A stretch of DNA of 64,000 bases from Theobroma cacao (taxonomy: Eukaryota > Streptophyta > Magnoliopsida > Malvales > Malvaceae). Positions 35,879 to 48,665 of this stretch are shown piece by piece. The stretch covers positions 40,449,662-40,513,661 of the forward strand of contig NC_030851.1 in the NCBI RefSeq assembly GCF_000208745.1, read 5' to 3'. The notes beneath the pieces were generated by a model. That model saw only the letters and a program-made list of their open reading frames with translations, was not told the DNA's origin and searched no databases. The first letter of the stretch is position 1. Every line of letters starts with the position of its first letter. The position numbers and the translations under genes were made by a program.

Positions 35879-38800
35879 ATATTTAATTAATAAAGTCTTT
35901 TGATAAATACTAGATATCCGAATACTTCGTTAAATAGGGTTAATTTGAATTAATTTTATTAAAATGATGATAAAAGAAATTTCATATCGATTAAGTTTGA
36001 GGTATTTAGATATGTTATTGTCAATTGATTGTGATTTTCATTCATCTTATCAAATATAAAAAATATTGAAACTTATTTTGCCAAAAAATTAATAGATTAA
36101 ATTTTTTTTCATTGATGGAAAGGAATTGGGTTTTTTGCTCAAATGATTGATCTAAGTTCATATTTCAAAAACTGTAAGTCTATATTATTGGTTCTTTGTA
36201 TAACATTACAAAATAAATAAAAAAAATCCACATACAATATATAAAAAAATCTTAAAAAAAATTCAAAAATTCAATTATTTATTACATTCGTATCGTTTAC
36301 GAAGAGTTATCGATAAAGAAAGATTAAATTCGAAATTGTTATATAATTGAATAGTTAAAAGTTAAAAAAAAAAAAACTCCTTTGATAAAGATGTATAAAG
36401 ACAAACTTTATATGGAGAGGGAATCTGAAAACACGTGGCAATATGTAAAAGGGGGAAGTGGAGAGATATTAGGAAAAATAGACATGGAGGAGAGTCGGTG
36501 ATGTATTTGTCCCACAAGCAGCCATCAAAGAGCAAGAAGACCCAGGAAAAGACCGACCCTGTGGAACCCTATGCAAAAGTTTCAATTGCTTAAAACCATC
36601 TTTTTATAAAATAAAACTTTTAAAAGCTTTCAAAAAAAAATTAAAAACAGAAAAACAAAGAAAAAAATTAACGTCTCGCAAAGCATTACAGATCCTCCTT
36701 ATATTCAAAAGGAAGAAAAGGAAAAACTCTCCCTCCCTCCTTTCTCCTCCCATTATGCCTTAATTTTGTCAGTTTTCGGCTTTTGATTGAGAGTGAACAC
36801 TAAACTTTTGGTCATCTTCTCTTGTCTTGGCTCGACCCCTATCCCTATACATCTTTCACTTTATCACCCTATTGTTTATACTATGACAAGGTAATTGTAA
36901 ATATTCTTGGCTGCATTATCCTAATCTTTGACAATTTGGGTTTGTCATAAAGATGATCTTGGACCTCCCTGCAGCTATTTTTTCTTCCCCCAGGGTCCCA
37001 GAAAACGTGTTGTTTCGTTTTACAATTACTTCAAACATAGCTGGAACATTGGACATTTTCTTTTCCCTTAGCCCTACTCCTAGATTAATTTTCTGCTGTG
37101 TAGGTGTAGGCCATATCATTTTGATTATGTTCTTTGAAACAGATGTGGTTAATTTAGCTACCAAAAGGGAGAGGGGATGGTGATCATGGTTTATGGAATT
37201 TGGCAGGGGGGGGAAGAGGGCCAAGGCCAACCCCAAAGTTTCAGTCAATTGAATTTTTTTTTTCCAATCCCACAGAGATCATGCTAGAGATTTTTTGCTA
37301 TCAAACTTGATGAGTACTGATATTAGTAATAGTGTAATAAAACTATCGGCCATAGGGGGGAATTATTAGTAGGGTGTCAAAGATATTGGCGCAGCTAAAG
37401 GCACTAAGGGGTCCCTAACAAAGAAGAAGGCTGATTGATAAAATGTTTTTTTGCAAATGCTATGGCCATTGCTGGCCAGCCCCTTGAAGGGACTTTGCAG
37501 GAATAATTTGACTGGTCTAACCATGGTGGATTCCTCTAATAATACAAAATTAAACAACATAAAAAGAAAATTAAAGAAGAGATTCATGATAGGGTTGGCC
37601 ACCTACTGTTCTTTGTTTCATTGTTATTATTGTTGTTTTGGTCTAAGCAAAAACCAGGGCTTGATTATTATAGCATTGTTAATAAGTTTATAAGAACACA
37701 AAACCTTTGGATTAGACTTTACCGAATAACATACAAGTTTCTAATACTATAAATTTCGAGTTTTCTATTCTATCAGCAACTGAATTCGTCTTCTTAACGT
37801 GTTTGATTTAATAACAATTTCTATAAGTGATCAAGGGGAGGACAAGGGCAAGCTGTCTCCAAAACCATGGCGTTGTGCTATTTCTACGGCAAAGAGGGCG
37901 GAGGGATGGAATACTAAAACATTACCATGGATATAGTTCAAGATGTAATGATATTTTCCACTAATCCCTTGATGAAAATCTTAAACAAGATACAAAGGAA
38001 TGATGGTGGTAGTGGAGCTTTGGGAGGAGAGGCCCAAGTTCCCAAAGAGATTGATATTTGATGAGATGGGGGGTGGGTCTTCATCTTCTTTTGATGAAAC
38101 TCCTCATCATGCCAAGTAGAGCGTTCACCCCATCAATTGCTGTTAGCCATGTGTCTCATGCACTCTCCCTGCCCTTTTCTCTCCTTTTCATTTTTATTTT
38201 TCTTTCAACCCAAACAGCGTAAGATTGAAAAAGAACACGTGGGCCTTTTGCAAGCTCCCATTTCTCAACATAAAGGAAATATAAGAATGATTAAGTACTA
38301 AATATTCAATGAGCTTATCATAACATGTTTTTCTTTCTCCTCCTTTGCTTTAGCCTATTAAGCTAAGTACTGCTTAATCAATGCACTCTATCTAGGTCTT
38401 TGATTTGATTTTAATTTCCATTTCTAAATTATCAAAGCACACTATCATCAAATATTGCTCATGAACAGAAAAAATAAAGGAAATAAAGCTTTGAGGCTTT
38501 ACTAGCTTTGAGTAGTGAACATTTCAAAAGCTTTGATCCTACATTGTTGATAACTTTGGTTTACTTTGGGGCCATGTTTTTGAATAATCAAATTCAGGTA
38601 CATCTCCTAATTAATACCTCTTTTTGCCTTATACATGGATGGAAAAAAGTTAAACTTTACAAGCTATTTTTTTCCAATTGAAAGGGTCCATGCTCATCCT
38701 TTTAGTTTCAATTTTTATTTTAAAGGACATAGCTGAATAGAAAAAAAAAATTAAAAAAGAGACAGAATTTAAAAGTTAAAGGAAGAATAAAGAAAGAAAG

Positions 38801-40026
38801 AAAGAAAGAAAAGATGATCTAGAAGTAGAACCTCTTTAATTAAAACTTTGGGACAATCGCTTTTTTAGTTTATTGATAAGTACATGTATATGTTAATTAA
38901 TTACTCAAAAAACTCGAATACAAATTTTTCTTCTGGGATCACCTTGTTTTATTTTTTGGGAATTCATCCATTGGAAAGAAATTAAGATATTCAAACTATG
39001 TAGACTATTTATAATTGTATAAACATGTGTTCTCCTTTTGTTACTTGGTCTTTACTGTTTTTCGGAAAGAAAAGCAATTTGTCTGGGGACAACTTTAGCC
39101 GGCGAGGCTGCCTTTTTGGATAGAATACAATGCAAAAGTCCTGTTTAATTTTTGCTTAAGTACACATTAATTTGTCTTGTTGTTTGTGCACTGTCCCATA
39201 ATATACCAATTGATGAGCCCTATTCACTAAAATTAATCTCAACTTTCCTTTTGAAGGGCCCCCAATTTGGGATTTGTTTGGCCGCTCCACCCTCATAATT
39301 TGTTTTCATTCATCACTTGATCAAAGCTTAAGACTTTGTGAGCATAAAGTAGACAAGAAGGTCGAAAAAGAAGGCAGGAAAAGAGAGTGTGTTTTACCCT
39401 ACACAATTAAAGCGATGCATTAAGCAACTAACTTGTAGCTAGAGGAAGAGTACAGACCACTTTCTTACGATTTTGTTAGATACTTTTCTTTTTGTATCTT
39501 AATTTTAATTATCATTGTTAAAGGTGTATAGTACCCACATTACTCCAGTCATGGTCATTCTTTTATTGATCAATCTCTTTAACTATCTAATTAACCAGTT
39601 TGCAGAGAGACAAACATTTGCAGCCTGTAACGTCTCTTGTGGTACTCATTCTTGTTTACTATGTGTATCTCGATTCCAGTCTGTTTTAGAAGAATACTGC
39701 TATGTATACACCTAGTCTACAAAAGAATAAGAAAACATGGTGTTTCCGTCTTGTACCTATGATATGCAAACAAGCAATCATGTTACTCGTTAAAACAAAA
39801 TTCAATCATGTATTTGACCAATTGAATGGAAACACAGGCTTGATAACCAAGAAAGTGCATCGAATATCAGCTTTGTTGGTCAAGATATTCTTCAACTGCA
39901 AAAAATTGAAGAATAAATTAAAAATGTAACATTGTGAAGGTACAATCTTGTTCTTTTTGGGGTTTTTAATTTTTCTTCCTCCCTTTTCCTTTCTGTGAAA
40001 TGACAAATCTTGTTCTTATTGAAACC

Positions 40027-40031
<5 letters not shown>

Positions 40032-40088
<57 letters not shown>

Positions 40089-40154
40089 TTTGAGTGGGAG
40101 AAAATATTCCCTGATCCCATGTAGAAAAGGAAACAGAGAGAGAGAGAGAGAGAA
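40032..40154. repeat. Microsatellites (AT)n and (GA)n
   Basis: An uninterrupted (AT)n run of about 50 bases, followed after about 50 bases by a (GA)n run at 40134-40154. Length should be treated as approximate in a draft assembly. Confidence 0.85.
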
Positions 40155-43100
40155 AGGTCCCACGTGTGGAACAAAAATTGGAGCATATGCAATGCTATTT
40201 TTATCCATATTTAGCTTTATGTGCATGTTGGGGCTCTCTTTGCTTGGGATTCCTACATTTTTGTGGGCACCCTCTTTTGATATTTGAGCCACCTTTTCAA
40301 GACTAGCTAGGTCGGTATATCTTCACTTCACTTCACTTCCCTCCCTTTCCCACCCCCACCCTATCTTTTCTACAAAGCACGCTCTTCTTAAAGGAAAAGC
40401 GTTTGTGGGAATCCTATGCCCCTCTTCACTCTCCATGTATATTCCTATCACTTGCTGCTTGTTTGCTGTATCCCCCTTTTTGCCATGACTAGCTAGATAA
40501 TCTTCCCACATGTTATCATCACTCTCAGGTATATTTTTGCCCCCTTTGAACTTCGTATTAGGACCCCGAAAAAGCTTAATTCACAATAATTAAGACCTTG
40601 TTTGAATGGCAAGGAAGAGGGTTTTGAAATCTTTTTATGTTTCAAGTTCGAGGTTTTGACTTAATCATGCATGATTCTCTGTGGACTGTCAACATGGAAA
40701 TTAGAATTAGTTTCATGGTTTTTTGAGCAAAAGGAACTGGGAGTGAGCTTCCCTGGTGTGTAATAAAATGATCTTTATACTATTGTTCAACATGCCAGAT
40801 TGCAAAATTTTTAATGAAATGATTTGACTGATTAATTTATGACTGCATGAGATAATACACTACCTACTTCCATGTCCATATGCTAAAACAAATCATAAGA
40901 ATTTGTTGAATTTGATTAAATTGATGGTCCCATGAAAGATTTTATCATTGAAATTAAGATTCTCATTTATTAATCAAAGGGATGATTCAAATCTTATCTT
41001 ATCTTCCCGCCGGTATAGTAATTAAGTATATACTCTAAATTCTGGTAAATTATAGAATTGTGATGGCAATTTAGAGGAGTTCCAACTTTCAATTAGAAAG
41101 GGACATAAAAATATTAAGTCCATGATCTTGAAAGAGCTAAGAGTCAATTTTCTAATCATACAAAGTTCTTTTAGTACTGTTGCATTCATAAGTTGGAAAC
41201 ACTGCTCAGAGCACCAAGAAGGGAAAAAAAATTCACAAAGGGATTAATCATTTATTATATATATATATGTTTGTCCTTGTAGCAGAAACCTGCAAAGTGG
41301 CATCTGGCAAAGGGGAATTTGAAGATGAATTTACATTCTGTCATTCTGGGGATGGGTCTCACCCTTTAGCAACTTTCAATAAAGATGTGTTCATGGAAGA
41401 GCTCACCTAACACATTACAGAGGCAGAGGGTGCAAAGATGCAAGACCCCCCAGCCCCGCCCCCCATTCATTCCCCTTACTCTTGTATCAAAACTATGACT
41501 TGACACATCGTTCTGTACCCTCTGATCCCTCCCCTCTATCTGCCATCAGCCTCAAGCCAAAATCTTCTTGCCTTCTGTGTTCCTGCTTTTTCCCTGACCA
41601 AACTAAAAAACCAATTAGTAACTGATAAAAAATAATAATAAAGTAAGAAGGTGACTGCTGAAACTTGGTCAAAAGTATATTCCTCTCTCCCCCTAAAATG
41701 AATTGATAATCCTAGCTGCTTCACAGCTTCTCTTTTCTATGCCTTGAGGTTGGGCCATTTTCTTCCTTTTCTTTAACTCTGCCCGAGTGAGTAGGGATCA
41801 CTCTACATTTTGATAACCAAAGAAATGGAACTAGGCATGGACTTTCTATCTACAATTCTCCATATACATGGAGTAATAAAATCATTTTTATGTGATGTAG
41901 ACAGGAAATATGTTTAAGTTGGGTGGATGGTCTTTGTCAATTTAAATTGATGCTTCTGAATTATCTCTTAACACTGCTTTGCTCTTTGATTGGAGCACTC
42001 TCCTCTATCAGTGTATGAAAATTGCATCAGAGGACATTGAACATTCAAAGATGTATTTTCCAAAAGAATTAAAGACAAAGGATTATGATTAAGTTACAAT
42101 CTAAGATTGATAATATGACAAAAAAAGAAAAGAAAAAATCCCATGATTGTGTTGAGAAACTTCTAGGAAGCTCTCTTCCAAACCTCAGTTGATGAAAGTC
42201 TGTCGCCACTTGATGTACATTTATACTCTCCAGCTCTAAAGCTTTGATTTGTACACTTGCAATTGTTACCACCCTACCATAGTGAACTGTAGCGGCAGAG
42301 AAATTTGAGCAGAGTCTTAAGAACAGCCAGGCATAACTCTTTTAGCTTGGTGCTGGTCTCACAAGGATGAGGAAAATTAATTGTCTTACTCTCACATGAT
42401 TGCTTACTTTTTTAACAGTGAACCTTTTTTCACACCATTTGTCAGATTCTAATGAGTAAAATCCCATTAGTTCCACACCAGAGATAGATCATTGAAACAG
42501 CAAGGATGTTTTGATTGGGCTTTTCAAAGGTTGTTTTTTTTTTTTAACTGAAGTTCATGTCTGTCAAATGAATGATTCACTTTCAAAGCCTTATGGGGAC
42601 CCCCTAGCATCACTTAATGACAGAACACAAGTTGGGGAGGAGCTTGTTTTTTGTTTTTGTGAAGACCACTTTTCCTGCACCTCCCCTGCTTGAAATAATG
42701 AGATTTCCCGTTCAATATTGGCTCTGAAGCTTAACTGGAATGCAGCCAGGGCAACCCCATCTGTCACTTGTCATGATCACAGTGTCCCTGGGCACCCTTT
42801 TTTTGTTTCACTGAGATGCACATGGGCCAGCATGTGTCTAATCAAGTCTAATCCTTAGAACCACTTTGCTGCCTCTTTGGATTCAACTCCACCTGTATAT
42901 ATCTGGGCCTATCTTCCACTTTTCTTTCATGGGCTTTGGACTTGTTGAGCCCAAGTCAAGTCAACAGTTTGACCTTCTTGATTTAGCATGTTAATGTGTT
43001 ATAAATTCAAGGTTAAGAAGTTAATCATGGCAAGTTAAAGTTTGATTACAAGTCAAAAAAGTGCACTGAACTCTCCTTGTGGGGTCATTGCTGGAGTCCC

Positions 43101-45308
43101 AAATGACATACACAAGGGAAGGGTGTCTCTTGAAAATGGCACAAAATGAACTTTTTATCTGGCAAAACAAAAGGCCTAATTGTTGTTAAAAAGAAAAATA
43201 AATAAAAATCACCTAAATTTGTTTCCGGAGCGTTTAACTGTTGTTGTGACCCATCAACAATTGAGAAGATACCAATACTTTTTCCTGTCACCATTGGCAG
43301 GGCTGGTCAGGTTGGAGGTGGAATTAGAGCATTTTTCTAGTGTGTTCATCATGAGCAAATGGTGGGTAAGCGTAACAACCCACAAATGAGCTAACAAAAA
43401 AGGAGAAACAAAGGCTGGTTGCTCTAATAATAACATTTTCTTTTGTCTGTGTGGGGAAAATGGTAATCAATATGGGACAACCTTGTACAGTTTTCTAATT
43501 TTCACCATGAAACAGTTTCTTACTCTAGCAGCTAATGGGAAATTACTTCGAATTTGCCCTTTTTTTTTGCATACTTAAACAGCTTATTTCGCTTCATCTT
43601 TTGGTAAACAAAGGTATGGTTGCTGCAAATTCGTTTTTGTCTTTCCCCTATGTCTAGCAGCAATCTTGCTTGCAGGCTGCCTATGTTCTTCGAAAATTCC
43701 ATCACATTTACAATCCTTTACGAAGGCTTGTAGGCTTCCCCTGCCCGACTCCAGTCCATACTGCTACTGGTGATGCAACGGGCTTCAAACAGGAATCAGA
43801 TACCCCTTTTTTTAAGATCAAGATTGCTCCCGATGAGAGTGATCCTACCAATGGCAGAAACAGAACAGAAGCAATAGTAGAATCCTGAAGATTCTTGTAC
43901 ACCTTAAACAGTTCCTGAAGTTTTCTTCTTTCATTGCATACAACAGCAATCTTCATACGAACATATATAAATTTTGCAGAGGAAAATCTGATCTCTCACT
44001 TTTAAACAAGTTCCCAGTGTTCTATCAAATTATCCATATACGTATTGAATCATCAGTTTTTTTTTTTTTTGCTCAGAAGGAACAATCAAATACTTTTGGA
44101 TGGATTATGTAACTACATGTGCACATTGGTAATATCTATCAAGAATGGTTTTTAGTTAAGATCGAAACAGGTACCATCAAACTGATCATATGCCACATTG
44201 TTGCATCCAGATCGATGTCATATCCAGAGAAATCTGGAAAATTGGAGTATTGGCTCAAAGCTATTCAGGATCTATTTCATGAAAGGAAATTTGAACTAAC
44301 TAGCTAGCTACTTGAATATTTTTCAAGAAATAGTAAAGCATATTAATCCAAAACCTTTTTGATCGATATTTAAGTTCCTGTAAATCATATGCTTCACAAA
44401 TTTTCAGAGAAATTCACTTGAAAATTTGATTGATTGAACAACGAAAGTACCATCCAAGACCTCCTCTTCTTTCTTGCAACTTGCTTCTTGTTTCAACGGA
44501 GCTTTCAATTTTCATAACCCTATCTTCTGGTGCCCCAATTTCATTTCATTAACTCCTCAGCCAATGATCTGACTTCTCAACTGGAAAGAAAATCTCCCTC
44601 AGAAATCAACAGTACAAGAGAAATTGATCAGGGTACTTCTACTACTACTTTTTAATACTCTAAATTTCACACCAAATATCTCCAGTGAAGTCAAAATGCA
44701 TAATCCGAAACACAGAACCTCAACTATATGCTGCTAAATGCCCCCTGTGAACATAATCATGTTCTGTCAAGTGTAATAAAGCTGCAGAGATCATTTTAGG
44801 GATAAGTTCAACCGCTGAAAAATGCAATGCAGGAAGGCTAAGATCTTTGCCTTTCCTTGACTCTTCTGTGAAGATCATTTCAGAGATAAGTAACATCAAG
44901 TTCTCTTTACACTTCCAAAATATAACAATCAAAATTGTCTTAAGGACTGCCAACCGTTTAAATCATTAAACGAGTATACCTAGACTATGTGTGATTGCAA
45001 TGTTAATATTCTCATTGGTATTTTCCTTCTCCTTTTCCTTGTTGCAAGAATTAAGATATACTAAAAGCATTTCGCCACCAGCCAGTGAATTGATTTGCAG
45101 CAAAATACCACTTTCTTACTGAAATTCATAACTCAAGAACCCAACAATTGTACACATATAATCAAATAGAAATTGAAACAAGTACAAATTATCTTCGATT
45201 CCATCATCTTGCCAATAAAACTATAAAATGTGACACCAACATTCTATCAAAATCAAAACCAAAAAACCAAAATTTACATACCTTTCCAAGTAAGAGGAAG
45301 CTTAAGCT

Positions 45309-45917
45309 CTAGAACCCTTTACGTTCAGTTTCTTTCAAAACAACAGGCTTGTCAGCCATGGAGAGACAGTACTTTGCAATCTCCCTAAACCTAGGCACAC
45401 TCCTAAGATCAACCTTTGTCCCATCTTTCAAGGTAATGACAACATCACCCCACTCACCGATGAAACGTGGCACCACTTGCACGTCCTTAATCACCTTGTA
45501 AGAGAAGTCACTCCTGTCCTGACCCGTCAGTCCTGAAATCACCGTCACCCGCAGGTTGGTGAACCTGTACCTCAAGAAAAAAGCTCTCGAAACTGCAGCC
45601 AGTGTCAAAGGCAGCCACAGAAGAGTGAAACCCAGAAGCAGATTAGCTATGAGGTCACCGTAGTGGGCTCCACCATCGAAGAAGATGGTTTCTTCTTTGG
45701 GGTTTTTGGAGAAAGATTTGGAGGGAGTGCTGGTCGTGGCGGGCTGGTTAGTTGGGTAGGAAACGTGGAGCTTGGTGGATAGTATCGGTCCGTTGGTTTT
45801 GGAGGTGGGCTTGAAGAGGAGGTTAGGGAAGGGGAACTTGGAAGAGAGGTGGAGGGACTGGTGGGTGTTGGAAGCGGCGGCGGCGGCGGCCGGCGAAAGG
45901 AGAGAAGTGGTGGCCAT
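45309..45917 (-). CDS. Chloroplast membrane protein with bacterial PH-like domain
   Basis: Single-exon gene of 202 aa. Residues 1 to about 70 are Ser/Thr/Ala/Pro-rich without acidic residues (MATTSLLSPAAAAAASN...), a likely chloroplast transit peptide. One hydrophobic segment follows (LIANLLLGFTLLWLPLTLAA, about residues 88-107), then RYRFTNLRVTVISGLTGQDR and a beta-rich stretch to the end; YRFTN-RVTV-SG-TG is the hallmark of the bacterial PH-like (YdbS/YdbT, DUF304) fold. I infer an organelle membrane anchor with a stromal PH-like domain; the role is unknown. From memory, the gene beside FLP in Arabidopsis (At1g14345) encodes a small chloroplast protein, so this is probably its orthologue and extends the conserved block. 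The 5' leader is a CT-rich (TCTCCC)n run. Confidence 0.8.
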   Translation of the reverse strand: MATTSLLSPAAAAAASNTHQSLHLSSKFPFPNLLFKPTSKTNGPILSTKLHVSYPTNQPATTSTPSKSFSKNPKEETIFFDGGAHYGDLIANLLLGFTLLWLPLTLAAVSRAFFLRYRFTNLRVTVISGLTGQDRSDFSYKVIKDVQVVPRFIGEWGDVVITLKDGTKVDLRSVPRFREIAKYCLSMADKPVVLKETERKGF

Positions 45918-46589
45918 GAAGGTTTATCCGTTTGTGAGAGAGGGAGAGGGAGAGGGAGAGGGAGAGGGAGGGAAACGAGAGGTAGTTAGGTTGATCCGTT
46001 GCTGGTCATGTATTTGCCACGTGGCATGCTAAACACTCTCTGGTTGTTTGTGGGCCCAATCTCGGCCCATAAAGAGTGACAAAGGTGTCAAAAGTAAAGT
46101 GGGCTGCAGTTTGCACAACAGTAGCAAGTTATCCAGGCCCTACAGAAATCCTATTACAAATAGCAATAAATCTTATCAAATATAATTTATTTTTATTTGC
46201 ATCAAATATATATAATTTTTTTTATTACCATAAAATATTATTAGATAATAGTGGATCTTAAATTGGGAATTTCTTATTATTTTTTCATAAATCTAAAATT
46301 TACTTTAATTATGATTCCAATTTCTTTAATCTGTAATAACACAATTGAGTTTTACATAAAAATTAATAAAATTACAATTTGAATTAGACAAATTGATTTG
46401 CAGCTATTTGATATAATTTAGGAAACTCCTATTTGTTTCCTAACAGGAAGCAACTACCTCCCTTTTATTACAAATAGGATTACCTTGGTGGCAAGCAACT
46501 ACCTCCCTTCCCCTTTATAAATACCACCTGAAATTTCCAGTTTCTCTGTGATTTTCCAAAGAGAAGTTTTCTCCTCGAAATTTTCCCTA
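45918..46589. promoter_or_regulatory. Divergent promoter region with GGGAGA repeat
   Basis: A (GGGAGA)n run at 45939-45972 lies in the leader of the chloroplast gene (CT-rich on its coding strand). From about 46150 to 46500 the DNA matches the upstream regions of the RING copies at 49.8 and 52.4 kb, so it is the duplicated RING promoter segment. Confidence 0.65.
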
Positions 46590-47312
46590 ATGGCTTCCGC
46601 TACTTACCGACGTAGTGACCTACCTACTCCCAGCTTCGTTCAAGTTGAACTAACCATCACCTTTCGACTCAACTTCCAGCTCCATTATTGCTCAACAGAT
46701 CAAATCATCGATCTCAACGAAGAGGGCCCTTTATCCTCCCAAGAAACTCTTGGTTTCGATCTCCGTGTTTTGAGAAACCGTGATCAGGTTTTCCAAATTC
46801 TTGGTCCCGTGCTAAGAAGACATCACATCCACAGCTCTCCCTCTTTCGATGATATCATTGATGATATCATCCAACACGTACGTAGACTCGGAAACTTGGG
46901 GTCCAACAAGGGACGTCAAGTCTTGGCTTTACACACAGAGATATCGAGAACAATTGTGCAACACGTAAACCACGAGGAAGACGAGGATTTGATCGGAAGA
47001 GCTTTAGAAGAATCAGCGTCGGAGTTTGAAGCAAGCAACTATAACATGGTTCCAGCGAAGGAGTCATCGGTGAAGAAGATGCTGAAGAGGGTTAGGGTCG
47101 AAGGTGGAGACTGTGATCAGAAGGGTGGAGAAAATATCGAGGAAAGACTCGTGAAAGCTGATGACTGCGTGATATGTTTGGAAGAACTTAAAGTTGGATC
47201 AGATGCTTCTCAGATGCCTTGTTCTCATACTTTTCATGGTGACTGCATCGAAAAGTGGTTGATGCAAAGCCACTATTGCCCTGTCTGTCGGTTTGAGATG
47301 CCTACAGAGTGA
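46590..47312 (+). CDS. RING-H2 finger E3 ubiquitin ligase, copy 3
   Basis: Single-exon gene, 240 aa from the MAS start at 46590, which matches the paralogues; an upstream in-frame Met at 46548 would add 14 residues. The RING-H2 (C193-x2-C through the last Cys pair) is complete, with the SQMPCSH variant of copy 2. Relative to copy 2, about 15 residues are missing in frame between SDL and PTPSFVQVEL, so the first family block is shortened. The acidic patch (HEEDEDLIGRALEE) and NYNMVPAKESSVKKML remain. Likely functional as an E3 ligase; substrate unknown. Confidence 0.88.
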   Translation: MASATYRRSDLPTPSFVQVELTITFRLNFQLHYCSTDQIIDLNEEGPLSSQETLGFDLRVLRNRDQVFQILGPVLRRHHIHSSPSFDDIIDDIIQHVRRLGNLGSNKGRQVLALHTEISRTIVQHVNHEEDEDLIGRALEESASEFEASNYNMVPAKESSVKKMLKRVRVEGGDCDQKGGENIEERLVKADDCVICLEELKVGSDASQMPCSHTFHGDCIEKWLMQSHYCPVCRFEMPTE

Positions 47313-47989
47313 AGAGCTTTTCTTTTTTGTTTTTCTTGCTTCTAGTTTAAGAGATAAACCTCTTCTAAATTTGGATAACTTGTAAATTGCTTTTGAGGAG
47401 GTTTTCTTTTCATTGGTTTTGTACATGGTGGAAGTGTGCAGTACATGGAATGAAAATAGATTGTTTCTTTTCTTTTTATTTATTTTAATTGTTGTATTTA
47501 GCTTTGGTCTGTTTTTTTATATATTTTGGTTTACTTCTATGATGCATTACCAGGTCTTAGCTTACTCCTGTCTGAGTACTCTTATGTTTTGTTCGATCCA
47601 ACCCTACGATTTGAATGTAAAAATATTCGATTGTTGTTGCTGCATTGGACGATTTCTTTGTCTTTTGTTTGAGAAAACGATGAAATCTATGAGATGAAGT
47701 AGGATACTGTGGGAAAAGAAGTCAACTATTTTATCTGTGCCAAGGATTTGGTGGTGCTATGTTCTATTTCAATATGCGGTATTACATCATGTTCACTTAT
47801 TTGGTTAAAGGGTGTTCATCTCTCAGCTGCTGTGTTCCCTGATTTCATTCTGATGTATTCAGTGCTGGTCATCTGCTGACTTCTTTCAGATGGCGTTTCT
47901 TTATTTTATTTATCTTGTCTTCCCTTAAGCAAACCTCTTGGCTCATTGACCTGCACGTTTTGTATTTCTTTATTAATATTTTCCTTTCT

Positions 47990-48150
47990 GTTTTCCCTTT
48001 AACTTTCAACATGTCATTCCTTGGTTAGATTTGGATTCACTAGCAATGCTTCAAAGGCAATCGGATGTCGATATCCTTGACAATACAGCTACTGTTGCAG
48101 AGTTGGCATATAGCTTTCAAGCAACGAGAACACACTGACAATTGGTACAC
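47990..48150 (+). pseudogene. VPS29 gene fragment
   Basis: 48013-48079 matches the start of VPS29 exon 3 (GTCATTCCTTGG, then GATTTGGATTCACTAGCAAT, then CGATATCCTTG) with few changes, and 47990-48012 matches the end of intron 2, so it is a genomic copy, not a processed one. The acceptor CAG is now CAT. Homology stops after CCTTG. About 50 bases later, 48127-48146 resembles a piece of exon 2 (GAGAAC...CACTGACAATTGGT), which would be out of order; that second match is short and tentative. Confidence 0.75.
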
Positions 48151-48429
48151 AGCATGTACTTTGACCTCTTGTCTCTTGAGGCTTTCACCATGGTGATTGC
48201 TTAGGTGAACAACTCTGGCAAAGCTAGTACTCTCCTCCAAGATGAGGTCCTCTCTTATGTGAATGGAAGGTTAAGTATAGATTGATCAAGAGTATATCAA
48301 AAGGTTGTAATAAGAAATCAGCTTAGGTGAACTATAAGGATCAATTCCATATATGATTTCCCAATCTAAAGCAATCCTTTCTGGTTACTTGCACAGTCAT
48401 TTACTAGTTGTCTTGTTTGTTGTTATCGG

Positions 48430-48665
48430 GAACCAGGCATTCAAGCATGAAACTGAGAGACTGGTCAATGAACTCAGAAATTCAGCCCAATATGCAGAGG
48501 ACAAACTACTTTCTATACAAGACAGAACAAATGTTCTGTTGCAGAAATCAAATCAGATTCATTGAATGTAATTTGATATTCTGCTTTCAAGTGTTGAGAA
48601 GTTGCTATATGTTTGCTTTGCTTCTATAAAGCAATGATATGATTGGTTCTGCAACTTAACAAGTA
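48430..48665 (+). pseudogene. GEX1/Brambleberry-like gene fragment
   Basis: Homologous to the fragment at 1585-1830. It has an open stretch of about 45 codons (NQAFKHETERLVNELRNSAQ to QKSNQIH) before a stop at 48563-48565, preceded by a possible splice acceptor region. The sequence looks like one coiled-coil exon of a GEX1/Brambleberry-type nuclear fusion protein; identification is from memory and unproven. No neighbouring exons are visible, so it is probably a dead fragment carried by the segment duplication. Confidence 0.5.

Larger units (their letters stand above)
32446..45308. other. Gene-poor intergenic region, 12.9 kb
   Basis: The first kilobase is the leader and promoter of the MYB gene, with CT-rich tracts (32600-32820). 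The rest alternates AT-rich DNA with islands of near-average composition (36.7-38.2, 40.1-42.9 and 43.6-44.9 kb). I looked for coding exons, tRNAs and the common plant microRNA sequences on both strands and support none. It may hold distal regulatory DNA or unrecognised non-coding transcripts. Confidence 0.5.

Noticed and set aside
43670..43956. Overlapping ORFs on both strands near 43.8 kb
   Set aside because: Neither peptide resembles a known family and there are no neighbouring exons.
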